DNA from: Luteibacter sp. 9135
Lineage (GTDB): Bacteria > Pseudomonadota > Gammaproteobacteria > Xanthomonadales > Rhodanobacteraceae
Direction: 5' to 3'
Assembly: GCF_000745005.1 (NCBI RefSeq)
Contig: NZ_JQNB01000001.1
Span: 1,268,501 to 1,332,500, forward strand
DNA: 64,000 nucleotides
In this document: positions 36,178 through 45,435 of the stretch, piece after piece
How positions within the stretch are numbered: the stretch's first letter is position 1
How the letters are laid out: the number at the start of each line of letters is the position of its first letter
The notes under the pieces: generated by a model
Told to the model about the DNA's origin: nothing
The model's database searches: none
Seen by the model: only the letters and a program-made list of their open reading frames with translations
Position numbers and translations under genes: made by a program

Positions 36178-36810
36178 TCAGGTGTTCCGCTTGATCCAGC
36201 GAAGCAGTTTTCCCCAGTCGTCCTGGTGTCCGCGTACGTTTTCCGAGTGGTAATCGAAGATGCCCTTACCGAGCGCCGTGAGCAAGACGTACGCCTGCGA
36301 GTCGCGAAGTTCCGCCACGACGGGAAACGGCGCGCGTTCGCCCAGTTCGACGATGGCGGCCTGGCTGGCGTTGGTCCACGGCTTGAGGCGATTGCCCACC
36401 AGGCCCACCGGCAGCTTGCCGCGCTTCACCCGCGGGATGGCGCGAAGCACGGCCAGGAAGTCCAGGGTGGCATCGAGGTCGAAATGCGAGGGCAGCACCG
36501 GCACCAGGATGACGTCGGCCTTGTCCAGGTAGGGTTCGAGGTCCTTCTCGTCCACCCCGGCGGGGGTGTCGACGATCACCCGCTGGATGGTCTCGGGCAG
36601 GCGATCGAAGGCCTTGCGGCTGCCTTCCAGGGCGGTGACGGCCGGTGCGTTTTCCGGCCGCCGGGCGGCCCAGCGCAGGCTGGAATGTTGCCGGTCCGCA
36701 TCGATGATGGCGGTCTGCTTGCCGGACTGGGCCCAATGGGTGGCGAGCTGGGTGACCAGTGTCGTCTTGCCGCAACCCCCCTTGCTGCTTGCCACGAGCG
36801 TCGTAAGCAT
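36178..36810 (-). CDS. Orphan ParA/MinD-type ATPase
   Basis: 210 residues starting MLTTLVASSKGGCGKTTLVT, which contains the deviant Walker A with its signature Lys. VIVDTPAGVDEKDLEP is the Walker B/switch region. It is shorter than plasmid ParA proteins and has no N-terminal DNA-binding domain. No parB and no obvious parS-like repeat lies nearby. It is therefore more likely one of the small orphan ParA-like ATPases that position other cell machinery. The cargo is unknown. Confidence 0.87.
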   Translation of the reverse strand: MLTTLVASSKGGCGKTTLVTQLATHWAQSGKQTAIIDADRQHSSLRWAARRPENAPAVTALEGSRKAFDRLPETIQRVIVDTPAGVDEKDLEPYLDKADVILVPVLPSHFDLDATLDFLAVLRAIPRVKRGKLPVGLVGNRLKPWTNASQAAIVELGERAPFPVVAELRDSQAYVLLTALGKGIFDYHSENVRGHQDDWGKLLRWIKRNT

Positions 36811-36873
36811 TTGCGCGCACCTGCTTTGGGCTGGCCCCTAGCCTACACACCCGTGGGCCACAGGCAAGGGCGA

Positions 36874-37071
36874 TCAGAACAGTTTATTGCGGACCTTGGG
36901 CATGACCACGAGGATCAGCGTGGCGATCGGTCCGAGGAACAGCGACAGCAGCCACCAGGCCAGGCCACCGCGGTTCTTGCCCTGGGCCAGGCCGGCGTTG
37001 ATAAGGGAAAGTGTGCCCCAGCCGACAAAGAAGCCAGCGCGTTCGCTGGCGAAGAGTGCGAATTGGTCCAT
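36874..37071 (-). CDS. Small two-helix membrane protein (65 aa)
   Basis: Starts MDQFALFASERAGFFVGWGT. Two hydrophobic segments are visible, a weak one at about 12-28 and a strong one at about 38-57 (WWLLSLFLGPIATLILVVMP). A conserved-looking KNRGGLAWWLLSLFLGP turn joins them. An AGGAG ribosome binding site lies 9 bases before the ATG. The layout resembles small superinfection-immunity/YqaE-like membrane proteins, but that is only an impression. It lies 63 bases upstream of the ParA-like gene on the same strand. Confidence 0.7.
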   Translation of the reverse strand: MDQFALFASERAGFFVGWGTLSLINAGLAQGKNRGGLAWWLLSLFLGPIATLILVVMPKVRNKLF

Positions 37072-37246
37072 CGTAAACTCCTGTTCTATCGCAGGATTGT
37101 GCAGCGGTCATGCTGGCATGAGATCGGCGGTCCCCCCGCATCGGAGGCCGATGGTAGCAATGTCCGTCGTCCACCGGGCCGAAACGGCGCAGGCTGCGTT
37201 CATGGTCGAACCGTATTCTTGTCGTTTTATTTCATGGAGATGGCTG

Positions 37247-38290
37247 ATGCGCGGATGTCGCGTGCTGACCCTGGCCCTTGCGGGCCTGCTCTCGCTGCCG
37301 GCTTTCGCGGCAACGCCATGGGCGGGTGCCCAGGGCCCCGCGCAAGGTCCCGTCAAGGGGGCCGCGGTGCAGAAAGACCAGACCAAGGCCTTGCTGCAGT
37401 TCCAGAAAGACCTGGCCAGCGTGCTGGCGCTGCGTACCGAAGCCGAGCCCCTGCTGGGCGCGGCCCTGCTGGCGCGTCCGCTGACCAACCCGCCTGCCGT
37501 GCTCAGCTATCACGCTCTGCTGGAGCGCGCGTCGCGTAACGCGGACGCCGGCCCGGCCGTCACCTGGGCCCTGCTGGCCGACTGCGATGCGAAGGCCGGC
37601 GCCTGCCCGAACACGGAAGCCCTGGCCACCCTGCAGAAGCAGGCGCCGGACAACGCCGCCGTGTGGTTGCTCAAGCTCGGCGTGGACGAGCACAACGGCG
37701 CGAGCAAGGACGTGCGCGGGGACCTCACCCGCGCCGCCAATGCCAAGCTCTACGACGACTACCTCGGCTCCAGCCTCAAGGCGCTGGCCAACTCGGTCAG
37801 CCAGCTGCCGCCTCCCGCGGATACGTTCAACCCGTTGCAGGGCGCCGGTGCGGCCGGCGTGCAGATGGTCATCGTCTACGGGCTGGCCAGCTCGCAGCCG
37901 TTACCCGGTTTCCAGGTCACGGCCAAGTATTGCGAAGACAACAAAGCCGACGCCGGCGTCGTGGGCGACTGCCTGAAACTGGCCAAGGTGCTGGAATGGG
38001 GTAGCAGCCCGCTGGGCCGCTCGCTGGGCCTGCACCTGCGCGAGACCCTGTCGACGGATACCGCCGACCAGCAGTCCGCGAAAACCGCGCGTATGAACCT
38101 GATCTGGCAGATGCAGCGTTTCGCCCAGCTCAATATCCAGGCCCAGGGCGACAAGGCCACGGCACAGAAGCTGCTCTCGCTGGCCCGCAGCGGCGGCACG
38201 GAAATGAGCGTGGTGCTGGCCGCGCTGCGCACGTACGGCATGCCGGCGGAAGCACCGGCCGGCTGGGAGCCGGCCAAGGTCGAGCAGTAA
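37247..38290 (+). CDS. Exported hypothetical protein (347 aa)
   Basis: Unrecognised exported protein. The ATG at 37247 has a GGAG seven bases upstream and gives a signal peptide (MRGCRVLTLALAGLLSLPAF, cleavage near FAA). The frame is open further left, but that part is non-coding in look. The mature protein seems all-helical, with several Ala/Leu-rich helices, and has two cysteine pairs (CDAKAGAC, and two Cys around DNKADAGVVGD) suited to periplasmic disulfides. It stands alone, followed by the REP-like element. No catalytic motif was found. Confidence 0.72.
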   Translation: MRGCRVLTLALAGLLSLPAFAATPWAGAQGPAQGPVKGAAVQKDQTKALLQFQKDLASVLALRTEAEPLLGAALLARPLTNPPAVLSYHALLERASRNADAGPAVTWALLADCDAKAGACPNTEALATLQKQAPDNAAVWLLKLGVDEHNGASKDVRGDLTRAANAKLYDDYLGSSLKALANSVSQLPPPADTFNPLQGAGAAGVQMVIVYGLASSQPLPGFQVTAKYCEDNKADAGVVGDCLKLAKVLEWGSSPLGRSLGLHLRETLSTDTADQQSAKTARMNLIWQMQRFAQLNIQAQGDKATAQKLLSLARSGGTEMSVVLAALRTYGMPAEAPAGWEPAKVEQ

Positions 38291-38384
38291 TCCTGTATCG
38301 GACGGCAACGTCCAGAAACGTTCGCAACGATGGCAACAACGGCAACGTTCGATACGTCCGAAACGTCCGAACGCCCGAAACGCT

Positions 38385-38490
38385 GTAGGAGCGCACGATG
38401 TGCGCGACATGTTTTAAGGCCAAACCCCGGAGCTGGCGCGCCAGCTCCAAGGTTTCGCGAAAACATGTCGCGCACATCGTGCGCTCCTAC
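38385..38490. repeat. REP-like element: perfect 30-bp inverted repeat around a 20-bp palindrome
   Basis: The 30 bases at 38385-38414, starting GTAGGAGCGCAC, are repeated perfectly in inverse orientation at 38461-38490. In the middle, 38429-38448 (GGAGCTGGCGCGCCAGCTCC) is itself a perfect palindrome. The GTAGGAGCGCAC...TGCGCGAC core is the style of intergenic REP/BIME elements common in Pseudomonas and Xanthomonadales genomes. It lies between the 347-residue gene and the convergent speE, where it may act as a bidirectional terminator or mRNA stabiliser. I noticed no second copy in the window. Confidence 0.88.
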
Positions 38491-38524
38491 ATCGACATCT
38501 AGTCCGTTAATCGTACGGCGACGT

Positions 38525-39382
38525 TCAGTCGCCCAGCTGCTCGCGCATGAACTCGGGCTGGGCCAGGGCGCCCTTGTGGATGTCGGCGTTGTAGTACTTC
38601 GTCGGGAAGCCCTTGCTGATGGCGCCGCGCTCGCGGAAACCGGACAGGTCGCCGTCCTTGCGCGCCATGGTGCAGCTCCACCAGCCGGTGGGGTAGCACG
38701 GCTGCGGGAAGGGCAGGGTGCGCACGGCCTTGAAGCCCGACGTACGCATGGCCGAACGCATGGCCTTGATCAGTTCGATGTGCGCCAGCGGCGACTCCGA
38801 CTGCTGCACCAGAATGCCGCCGTGACGCAGTGCCTTGTAGCAGCTGGTGTAGAAGGCGGCGTTGAACAGGCCTTCGGCGGGGCCGACCGGATCGGTGGAG
38901 TCGACGATGATCAGGTCGATGGATTCCGGGTCCGCCTCGGCCATGTACTTGATGCCGTCGATGAAGAGCAGCTCGGCGCGCGGATCGCCGTTGGACTCGC
39001 ACAGTTCGGGAAAGTATTCCTCGGCGAGGCGGGTGACGCGCTCGTCGATCTCCACCTGCGTGGCCTTCTCCACTTCCTCGTGCTTGAGCACCTCGCGCAG
39101 CGTGCCGCAGTCACCGCCGCCGATGATCACCACGCGCTTGGCCCGCGCATGCGTGAACAGCGCCGGGTGGGTCATCATCTCGTGGTACAGGAAGTTGTCG
39201 CGGCTGGTCAGCATGACGCAGCCGTCGATCACCATCAGGTTGCCCCAGTCGGTCGTCTGGTAGATCTCGATGGTCTGGAATTCGGTCTTTTCGGCGTGCA
39301 GCAGGCGCTCGACGCGGAAACCGATGGAAGAGCCCGATGCCTGATGGGCTTCGGTGAACCAGGTGAGCTGCTGTTGCGACAT
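38525..39382 (-). CDS. speE: Spermidine synthase (polyamine aminopropyltransferase)
   Basis: 285 residues. SpeE transfers an aminopropyl group from decarboxylated S-adenosylmethionine to putrescine. The SAM-binding motif VVIIGGGDCGTLREVL and the active-site region IIVDSTDPVGPAEGLF are complete. It is divergent from speA, with 296 bases between the starts, so two steps of polyamine synthesis sit back to back. A minus-strand TACAAT (39422-39427) about 40 bases before the ATG is a candidate -10. Agmatine-to-putrescine genes and speD are not in the window. Confidence 0.95.
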   Translation of the reverse strand: MSQQQLTWFTEAHQASGSSIGFRVERLLHAEKTEFQTIEIYQTTDWGNLMVIDGCVMLTSRDNFLYHEMMTHPALFTHARAKRVVIIGGGDCGTLREVLKHEEVEKATQVEIDERVTRLAEEYFPELCESNGDPRAELLFIDGIKYMAEADPESIDLIIVDSTDPVGPAEGLFNAAFYTSCYKALRHGGILVQQSESPLAHIELIKAMRSAMRTSGFKAVRTLPFPQPCYPTGWWSCTMARKDGDLSGFRERGAISKGFPTKYYNADIHKGALAQPEFMREQLGD

Positions 39383-39678
39383 GACTCGAATCCTGAAAGG
39401 AGGTAGGGGGCCAAACCAGGGATTGTACCGGCTCCCGGCCCGAAATCGGCCAAGTCGCCGCCCTGCCTGGCCGGTAGGCGCGATACACGGATGTCATCCG
39501 GCGCCGTTACACTAGGAGGTCTGTCCCGCCCTAACCGGCGGGGCGGGCCCAGTCTGGTCGGCCCCGCGGCGTGCGAGGCTCCCGGTCGCCAGACCCGCTT
39601 CAGGTCAAGGTTCGCCGCTGCGACTGTTCCGCGCCCCCCACGGGGACACGACACAATCACTTGGAGATCGTCGCCACC
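39383..39678. other. speE-speA divergent intergenic region
   Basis: 296 bases holding both promoters. On the speA side, TACACT at 39508-39513 is a possible -10, which would give a leader of about 160 bases. Inside that leader a 7-bp stem CCCGCCC/GGGCGGG (39525-39531 with 39541-39547) could form. No leader peptide with a ribosome binding site was found; a 63-codon frame here lacks coding character. Confidence 0.4.
39422..39427 (-). promoter_or_regulatory. Candidate -10 element for speE
   Basis: TACAAT on the minus strand, 40 bases before the speE ATG. A weak TTGGCC lies 20 bases further upstream. Support is position and the -10 match only. Confidence 0.3.
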
Positions 39679-41580
39679 ATGACGAACTGGACCACCGAAC
39701 GCGCGAAGCTGACCTACGCCATCCCGCACTGGAGCAATGGCTATGTCGATGTCGCGGCCAACGGACACCTGCAGATGCGCCCGCGCGGCGACGAGGGCCC
39801 GACCCTCGACCTGCCCGCCATCGTCGAACAGGCCACGGCTGAAGGCCTGCGGCTGCCGCTGCTCGTCCGTTTCCCGGACATCCTCGCCGACCGCCTCGCC
39901 CGCTTGCAGGAAGCCTTCGCCAAGGCGATCGACGACGTGGATTACGCGGGTTCCTACACGGCGATCTACCCGATCAAGGTGAACCAGCAGCGTGGCGTGG
40001 TCAGCGAGCTGGTCGCGGCGGGCGAAGAGGGTTTCGGCCTCGAGGCCGGTTCCAAGCCCGAGCTGATGGCGGTGCTGGCCTACGCCCGCCCCGGCAGCAT
40101 GGTGGTCTGCAATGGCTACAAGGACCGCGAATACGTCCGCCTCGCCCTGATCGGCCGCAAGCTGGGCCTGCGCGTGCACATCGTGATCGAGAAGCTGTCG
40201 GAGCTCGACCACGTGTTCGCCGAGGCGAAGGCACTGGATGTCGAGCCGCTGCTCGGCGTGCGCGTGCGCCTGGCCTCGATCGGCGCCGGCAAGTGGCAGA
40301 ACACCGGTGGCGACAAGGGCAAGTTCGGCCTCAGCCCCGGCCAGGTGCTGGAGCTGATCGAGCGCCTGGAGGCCGCGGGCCTCAAGCACACGCTGAAGCT
40401 GCAGCATTTCCACATGGGCTCGCAGATCTCCAACGTTCGCGATATCGCGGCCGGCATGCGCGAAGCGGTGCGTTACTTCGTCGAACTGCACCGACTGGGC
40501 GTGCCCATCGACGTGGTCGATGTCGGCGGTGGCCTGGGCGTGGACTACGAGGGCACGCGCTCGCGCAGCTACAACTCGATCAACTACAGCCTGGGCCAGT
40601 ACGCCGCCAGTATCGTCCAGCCGCTGGCCGAGGCCGTGGCCGAGCACGGCATGCCGGCGCCTACCATCTTCACCGAGTCCGGTCGCGCCATGACCGCCCA
40701 TCACGCCGTGATGGTGGTCAACGTGTCGGAAGTGGAGCCCGTGCCCGAGGGCGCCATACCCGCACCGCGCGCGGACGAGCCCACGGTGCTGCGCCACCTG
40801 CGCGAGACCCATGCCGAACTGGATACCCGCCCGCCGCTGGAGCTGTTCCACGAGGCGCAGCACCATTTCGCCGAAGGCCAGGCGCTGTATGCACTGGGCC
40901 AGCTGGACCTGCGTGACCGCGCAAAGCTGGACGACCTGTTCTACGCCATCGCCAATGCCGTGCGCCCGCGCCTGCTGCCGGCGGAGCGTGCCCATCGCCA
41001 GGCGCTGGACGACCTGGACGAGAAGCTGGTCGACAAGTACTTCGTCAATTTCTCGGTGTTCGAGTCGGTGCCGGATATCTGGGCGATCGACCAGATCTTC
41101 CCGATCGTGCCGATCTCGCGGCTGGACGAGGAGCCCACGCGGCGCGGCGTGATCGCCGACCTGACGTGCGATTCGGATGGTCGCATCGACCACTACGTGG
41201 ATGCCGAAGGCGTGGACGTCAGCCTGCCGCTGCATGCGCTGCGGGACGACCAGTCCTATCGCCTAGGTATCTTCATGGTGGGCGCATACCAGGAGACCCT
41301 GGGCGACATCCACAACCTGTTCGGCGACACCGACGCGGTGAATGTCCGTGCCACGGCCAGCGGGTACGAGTTCGCCCACATCCGCCATGGCGATACCACT
41401 GATCTCATGCTCGATTACGTCGGCTACGACGTGAAACAGCTGCGCCAGTCCTACGCCGATCGCCTTGCCGCCGCCGGCATTACCGGCGAGGAAGCGGAGG
41501 TGTTGTCGGCATCGCTGGACAAGGGCCTGACCGGCTACACCTATCTGGCGGAGACCGTCGGTAAGGACGCCCCGAAGTAA
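39679..41580 (+). CDS. speA: Biosynthetic arginine decarboxylase
   Basis: 633 residues, a PLP-dependent fold III decarboxylase turning arginine into agmatine for putrescine and spermidine synthesis. The PLP-lysine motif is YAAIYPIKVN-like (YTAIYPIKVNQQRGVV, about residue 100). The substrate-side GLGVDYEGTRS and the catalytic-loop region follow. Length matches the SpeA family. The ATG (MTNWTTERAKLTYAIP) is chosen over the longer open frame because upstream codons are not conserved in look. It is paired back to back with speE. Confidence 0.95.
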   Translation: MTNWTTERAKLTYAIPHWSNGYVDVAANGHLQMRPRGDEGPTLDLPAIVEQATAEGLRLPLLVRFPDILADRLARLQEAFAKAIDDVDYAGSYTAIYPIKVNQQRGVVSELVAAGEEGFGLEAGSKPELMAVLAYARPGSMVVCNGYKDREYVRLALIGRKLGLRVHIVIEKLSELDHVFAEAKALDVEPLLGVRVRLASIGAGKWQNTGGDKGKFGLSPGQVLELIERLEAAGLKHTLKLQHFHMGSQISNVRDIAAGMREAVRYFVELHRLGVPIDVVDVGGGLGVDYEGTRSRSYNSINYSLGQYAASIVQPLAEAVAEHGMPAPTIFTESGRAMTAHHAVMVVNVSEVEPVPEGAIPAPRADEPTVLRHLRETHAELDTRPPLELFHEAQHHFAEGQALYALGQLDLRDRAKLDDLFYAIANAVRPRLLPAERAHRQALDDLDEKLVDKYFVNFSVFESVPDIWAIDQIFPIVPISRLDEEPTRRGVIADLTCDSDGRIDHYVDAEGVDVSLPLHALRDDQSYRLGIFMVGAYQETLGDIHNLFGDTDAVNVRATASGYEFAHIRHGDTTDLMLDYVGYDVKQLRQSYADRLAAAGITGEEAEVLSASLDKGLTGYTYLAETVGKDAPK

Positions 41581-41587
41581 GGGGCGT
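41567..41587. terminator. Hairpin across the speA stop codon
   Basis: ACGCCCC (41567-41573) pairs with GGGGCGT (41581-41587) around a 7-base loop that contains the speA stop. Only two T residues follow. It lies between the convergent speA and SPOR-protein genes and may serve both. Confidence 0.45.
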
Positions 41588-41609
41588 TACCGGTTACGGG
41601 TTGCGGGGG

Positions 41610-42359
41610 TCAGCTGCCTTCCTTCAAGGCGATGGCGCTGATCCCCGCCGACTGCAACCGCTGCTTGGTGCCTTCCAGGTCGGTCGCCGACTTGAACGGC
41701 CCCAGGCGTACGCGGTTGTAGGTCTGCGCACCCACCTTCACCGACTGCACGTTGGCGACAAAGCCCTGCAGGGCCAGCTTGGCCTTCAGGGCTTCGGCGT
41801 CGGCCGCGCTCGGGAACGCACCCACCTGCAACAGGTAGCCTGAACCGCCCGTCGCGGCGGGAGCGGCCGGCTGGGCCGGCACGGCGGTGACGGTCTGCGT
41901 CGCGGCCTTCGGCAGGTTGGCCGCGGCCTGCTGGGCCTGTGCCTGCTGCTGTTGCGCGGCGGCCGCCTGCTGGGCCTGCGCCTGCTGCGTGGCCTGCAGC
42001 TGCTGCTGTTGTTTCTGCTGCTGCGCCTCGGCGCTGGCCTGGGCGCGGATCTCGGCATCCGGAATGCGGACTTCCTTCTCCGACAGCACCGAGTAGAAGT
42101 CGTACGACGGCTTCTTGGGCTTCTCCGGCGCGGTCTGCTCGACCACGCCCGGATCGCTGCCCTTTTGGGCGGTGGCCTCGGGATTCGGCGCCGGCCCCTG
42201 CTGCTTCTGCATCATGGGGATCAACGTGCCGCGCATCGCGAAGGCCATCAGCAGTGCGCCGGCCAGGATGCCGATCAGCGCCCAGCCCCAGCCGGGCATG
42301 CCGCTGGAACCGTTGCGTACGGCCTGACGGCCCTTCGTCGCCTTCTTGCGTGTCGCCAT
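41610..42359 (-). CDS. SPOR-domain membrane protein (FtsN-like)
   Basis: 249 residues. A short basic cytoplasmic tail ([17 protein letters not shown]) and one transmembrane helix (WGWALIGILAGALLMAFAMR, about 26-45) lead to a long Gln/Ala-rich periplasmic linker. A C-terminal SPOR domain closes it (GYLLQVGAFPSAADAEALKA to RVRLGPFKSATDLEGTKQRL). SPOR domains bind denuded peptidoglycan at the division septum, so a divisome role like FtsN is likely. The ATG shares one base with the argS stop, showing tight coupling. Confidence 0.9.
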   Translation of the reverse strand: MATRKKATKGRQAVRNGSSGMPGWGWALIGILAGALLMAFAMRGTLIPMMQKQQGPAPNPEATAQKGSDPGVVEQTAPEKPKKPSYDFYSVLSEKEVRIPDAEIRAQASAEAQQQKQQQQLQATQQAQAQQAAAAQQQQAQAQQAAANLPKAATQTVTAVPAQPAAPAATGGSGYLLQVGAFPSAADAEALKAKLALQGFVANVQSVKVGAQTYNRVRLGPFKSATDLEGTKQRLQSAGISAIALKEGS

Positions 42360-44047
42360 TACATGCTCTCCGGGGCGGAAATGCCCAGCAGATCCAGGCC
42401 GTTACGCAGCACCTGCTGCGTTGCCGCCACCAGGGCGAGGCGGGCGTCGCGCAGGTCGGCGTCGTCCACGATCCACTTGTGCTCGTGATAGTAGCTGTGC
42501 AGCGCGCCGGCAAGCTCGCGCAGGTATTGCGCGATCAGGTGCGGTTCCAGGTTGGCCGCCGCGGACTCGACCATCTCCGGGTACCGCGACAGTTCGACCA
42601 TCAGTGCGGACTCGTGCTCGGTAGCGAGCAGGTCGAGCTTCGCCAGCCCGTTGCCCCGATCCGTCGACAGGCCACGATCGGCCAGTTCGCGGAAGACGCG
42701 GCAGGCGCGGGCATGCGCGTACTGGATGTAATAGACCGGGTTGTCGTTGCTCTGCGAGCGCGCCAGGTCGATATCGAAAACCAGCTGCGAGTCGGCCTTG
42801 CGGGCGATCAGGAAGTAACGCGTGGCGTCGCGCCCGGCCTCGTCGATGAGGTCGCGCAGGGTGACGTAGGAGCCGGCGCGCTTGGAGATCTTCACCTCCT
42901 CGCCGCCGCGCATCACCGTCACCATCTGGTGCAGCACGTACTCGGGCCAGTGCTTGGGGATGCCCGTGTCCAGCGCCTGCAGGCCGGCCTTCACGCGGGC
43001 CAGCGAACCATGGTGATCGGAGCCCAGCTCGGTGATGGCGCGCTCGTAGCCGCGCTGCCACTTGGTGCGGTGATAAGCCACGTCCGGGAGGAAGTAAGTG
43101 AACGTGCCATCGGACTTGCGCATGACGCGGTCCTTGTCGTCACCGAAATCCGTCGAGCGCAGCCAGAGCGCGCCGCCTTCCTCGTAGGTATGGCCGTGGG
43201 CGACCAGTTCCTTCACGGTCTCGTCGACCTTGCCCTCGCTGTAGAGCGACGACTCCAGGAAATAGACGTCGAAGCCGACGCCGAACGCCTTCAGGTCCAG
43301 GTCCTGCTCATGGCGCAGGTAGGCCACGGCGAAACGGCGGATATCGTCCAGGCTGTCCGCATCGCCACTGGCGGTGACGGTCTCGCCATCGGCGTCGACC
43401 GACTCCCGGGCCAGGAAGGCCCGCGCCACTTCGGCGATGTAGTCGCCGCGGTAGCCGGACTCCGGCCAGCCGGCCTCATCCGGTGCGATGCCCCTGGCGC
43501 GCGCCTGCGTGGACAGCGCCAGGTTGGCGATCTGCACGCCCGCGTCGTTGTAATAGAACTCGCGGAACACCTTCCAGCCGCTGGCGGCCAGCAAACGGCT
43601 GAGGCTGTCGCCGATGGCCGCCGCGCGGCCGTGGCCGACATGCAGGGGGCCGGTCGGATTGGCCGAGACGAACTCCACGCCGGCCGTGCGGCCGCCACCA
43701 TCGCGGTTGTGGCCGTAGCGGTCGCCTTCGGCCAGCGCCCTGTCGATCTCGGCATGGAAGGCCGCCGGGGCCAGGAAGAAGTTGACGAACCCGGGACCGG
43801 CGATCTCCACCTTGCCGACCAGCGGGGATGCCGGCAGCGACTCGACCAGGTCGGTTGCCAGGTCGCGGGGCTTACGGCCGGCGGCCTTCGCCATCATCAT
43901 CGCGACATTGGTCGCAAAATCGCCGTGCTCGCGGCTGCGCGTGCGTTCGATCACGAACGTCGGCGCGACGAAGTCGGACGGCAGCTTGCCGGACTCCCGC
44001 ATGGCCCCGATGGCCTGTAGGACGAGTTGTTTAAGCTGTGCTTTCAC
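42359..44047 (-). CDS. argS: Arginyl-tRNA synthetase
   Basis: 562 residues, class I synthetase attaching arginine to tRNA-Arg. The HIGH-type motif is [15 protein letters not shown] and the KMSKS-type motif appears as [13 protein letters not shown], as usual for ArgS where the canonical Lys can be replaced. The C-terminal anticodon-binding helical domain is complete. The gene is first of an argS-SPOR protein pair. Confidence 0.96.
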   Translation of the reverse strand: MKAQLKQLVLQAIGAMRESGKLPSDFVAPTFVIERTRSREHGDFATNVAMMMAKAAGRKPRDLATDLVESLPASPLVGKVEIAGPGFVNFFLAPAAFHAEIDRALAEGDRYGHNRDGGGRTAGVEFVSANPTGPLHVGHGRAAAIGDSLSRLLAASGWKVFREFYYNDAGVQIANLALSTQARARGIAPDEAGWPESGYRGDYIAEVARAFLARESVDADGETVTASGDADSLDDIRRFAVAYLRHEQDLDLKAFGVGFDVYFLESSLYSEGKVDETVKELVAHGHTYEEGGALWLRSTDFGDDKDRVMRKSDGTFTYFLPDVAYHRTKWQRGYERAITELGSDHHGSLARVKAGLQALDTGIPKHWPEYVLHQMVTVMRGGEEVKISKRAGSYVTLRDLIDEAGRDATRYFLIARKADSQLVFDIDLARSQSNDNPVYYIQYAHARACRVFRELADRGLSTDRGNGLAKLDLLATEHESALMVELSRYPEMVESAAANLEPHLIAQYLRELAGALHSYYHEHKWIVDDADLRDARLALVAATQQVLRNGLDLLGISAPESM

Positions 44048-44515
44048 GGGATGGGCGACGCGGATATGGAACCGGCAATCCTATCAGAAGGGGCACGAAA
44101 CCCGGTCGCGGGGATCGCCATTGGCCTGCGCCAGCCTGTGGATAAGTCTGTGGGCAATAAGTGCTGCCGACATGCCATAAGGCCACGACGGCCGTCTGAC
44201 ACGTTTGCGTAACAAGAAAACACCATCCAAAACAATTGGTTGAGTCAATCTCCTGTGCCAGGACAGCAAGTGTGACGTCCAAGTGGCAATTCTTCGGAAT
44301 GTGCATAAGTCGAATCGCGCAAGTGCCCCGGCGCGTCGTCACGGACCGTATGGCCGGTCGTCATGTCGTTGTCATCGCCATTGGCCACACTTCTTTCCGT
44401 GCCCCGGCGTCTCCCCGGCCCAAGGGCACACGGGCTCACCGCGCCCCTCCCTCGAAGTGGTGACCCCCAACGGCGCGAGCGGCACTCGCGCCGTTTTTTT
44501 TGCCTGCCGTCCGGC
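44048..44515. other. Intergenic region between argS and radC, with no convincing gene
   Basis: 468 bases. The left part must hold the argS promoter on the minus strand. GC falls near 44150-44320, where AAAACAATTGGTTGAGTCAA lies. A strong plus-strand terminator (44471-44501) closes the region although no plus-strand gene precedes it. A 75-codon plus-strand frame (44236-44463) lacks a ribosome binding site and coding look. A small RNA transcribed rightward and ending at that terminator is the simplest explanation. Confidence 0.4.
44471..44501 (+). terminator. Strong Rho-independent terminator without an obvious upstream gene
   Basis: CGGCGCGAG (44471-44479) and CTCGCGCCG (44485-44493) form a perfect 9-bp GC-rich stem with loop CGGCA, followed by eight T residues. 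The T-run is on the plus strand only, so it cannot serve radC, which ends on the minus strand at 44516. Confidence 0.8.
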
Positions 44516-45262
44516 CTACAACAGCCCGACTGCGGCCATCGAGACCGGTGCCCCCTGGCCGATGACCAGGTGATCCAGCACCCGGATATCCATCAGCGCC
44601 AGGGCGTCCACCAGCACGCGGGTGATCTCGCAGTCCGCCCGGCTGGGCTCGGCGGCGCCCGAGGGGTGATTATGCGCAAGGATCACGGCACCGGCGTGGT
44701 GGCGCAGGCAGGCACGCACCACCTCGCGCGGGTAGACGCTGGCGCCGTCCAGCGTCCCACGGAACAGTTCCTCGTACCCGAGCACTCGATGACGACTGTC
44801 CAGGAACAGGCAGGCGAACACCTCGTAGGGAAGGTGCCTCAGCCGCGCCGTGAGGTAGTCCGCGCTGTCCTCGGGTGAGGTGATGGCCGGGAGGTCGGCC
44901 AGCTTCTCGCGTAGCGACCGGCGTGCCAGTTCGATCGTGGCAACCAGCCGTGCGCGCTTGGCCGGCCCGACACCGGCCAGCCTGGGCAGGTGATCCGGGT
45001 CCGCCAGCAGTCGCCCCAGGCTGCCCGCCTGCGCCAGCAACGCCCGGCCGGTGGCGACGGCATCGCGCCCGGGCACGCCGTTGCCCAGCACGACCGCCAG
45101 CAGCTCTGCGTCGGACAGCGCCGCCGCGCCGTGGGCATGCAGGCGCTCGCGCGGCCGATCGCCCACCGGCCACTGCCGGATGGTCAGGGCGGGCGGCGCC
45201 CGCGTAACAAAAGCCGGTGCACCGTCGCGCACCGCCGAGTGAGGGTGATGGCCCTGCTTCAT
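44516..45262 (-). CDS. radC: RadC family JAB1/MPN-domain protein
   Basis: 248 residues from the ATG at 45262 (MKQGHHPHSAVRDG). Longer frames exist, but family similarity starts near IRQWPVGDRPRERLHAHG. A helix-hairpin-helix region (LAGVGPAKRARL) precedes the RadC domain with the metalloprotease-like JAMM motif VILAHNHPSGAAEPSRAD. Despite its name the family has no established DNA-repair role. In Xanthomonadales radC usually lies next to coaBC; here about 6.3 kb of other genes separate them. Confidence 0.92.
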   Translation of the reverse strand: MKQGHHPHSAVRDGAPAFVTRAPPALTIRQWPVGDRPRERLHAHGAAALSDAELLAVVLGNGVPGRDAVATGRALLAQAGSLGRLLADPDHLPRLAGVGPAKRARLVATIELARRSLREKLADLPAITSPEDSADYLTARLRHLPYEVFACLFLDSRHRVLGYEELFRGTLDGASVYPREVVRACLRHHAGAVILAHNHPSGAAEPSRADCEITRVLVDALALMDIRVLDHLVIGQGAPVSMAAVGLL

Positions 45263-45435
45263 GGGCTTGGTTTCCGTAGGCCGGCCGACGGCTGGCGTGA
45301 TCTCCACGGTAGGCGTGCCGGGTGCCGGTGGCGATAGAACGATTCTGAAAAAGAGGGGGCAATCGCGGTGCATGCAAGGCGGGTGCGACGAGTACCCTGT
45401 GGGCTTCGCCCCGGGCATGCATGAGGGATGGCTTC

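Noticed and set aside
36178..36810. ParA gene as evidence of a plasmid or chromosome partition locus
   Set aside because: No parB, no centromere-like repeats and no replication gene is nearby. The protein is short and lacks an N-terminal DNA-binding domain.
39491..39682. A 63-codon leader peptide for speA
   Set aside because: Rich in Arg and Pro, no fitting ribosome binding site, and it runs into the speA start. It looks like chance.
39235..41235. A 666-codon minus-strand frame over speA (and similar long frames antisense to the thiolase gene)
   Set aside because: speA is unmistakable on the plus strand. The antisense frame is Arg/His/Gln-rich, as expected of GC-rich shadows.
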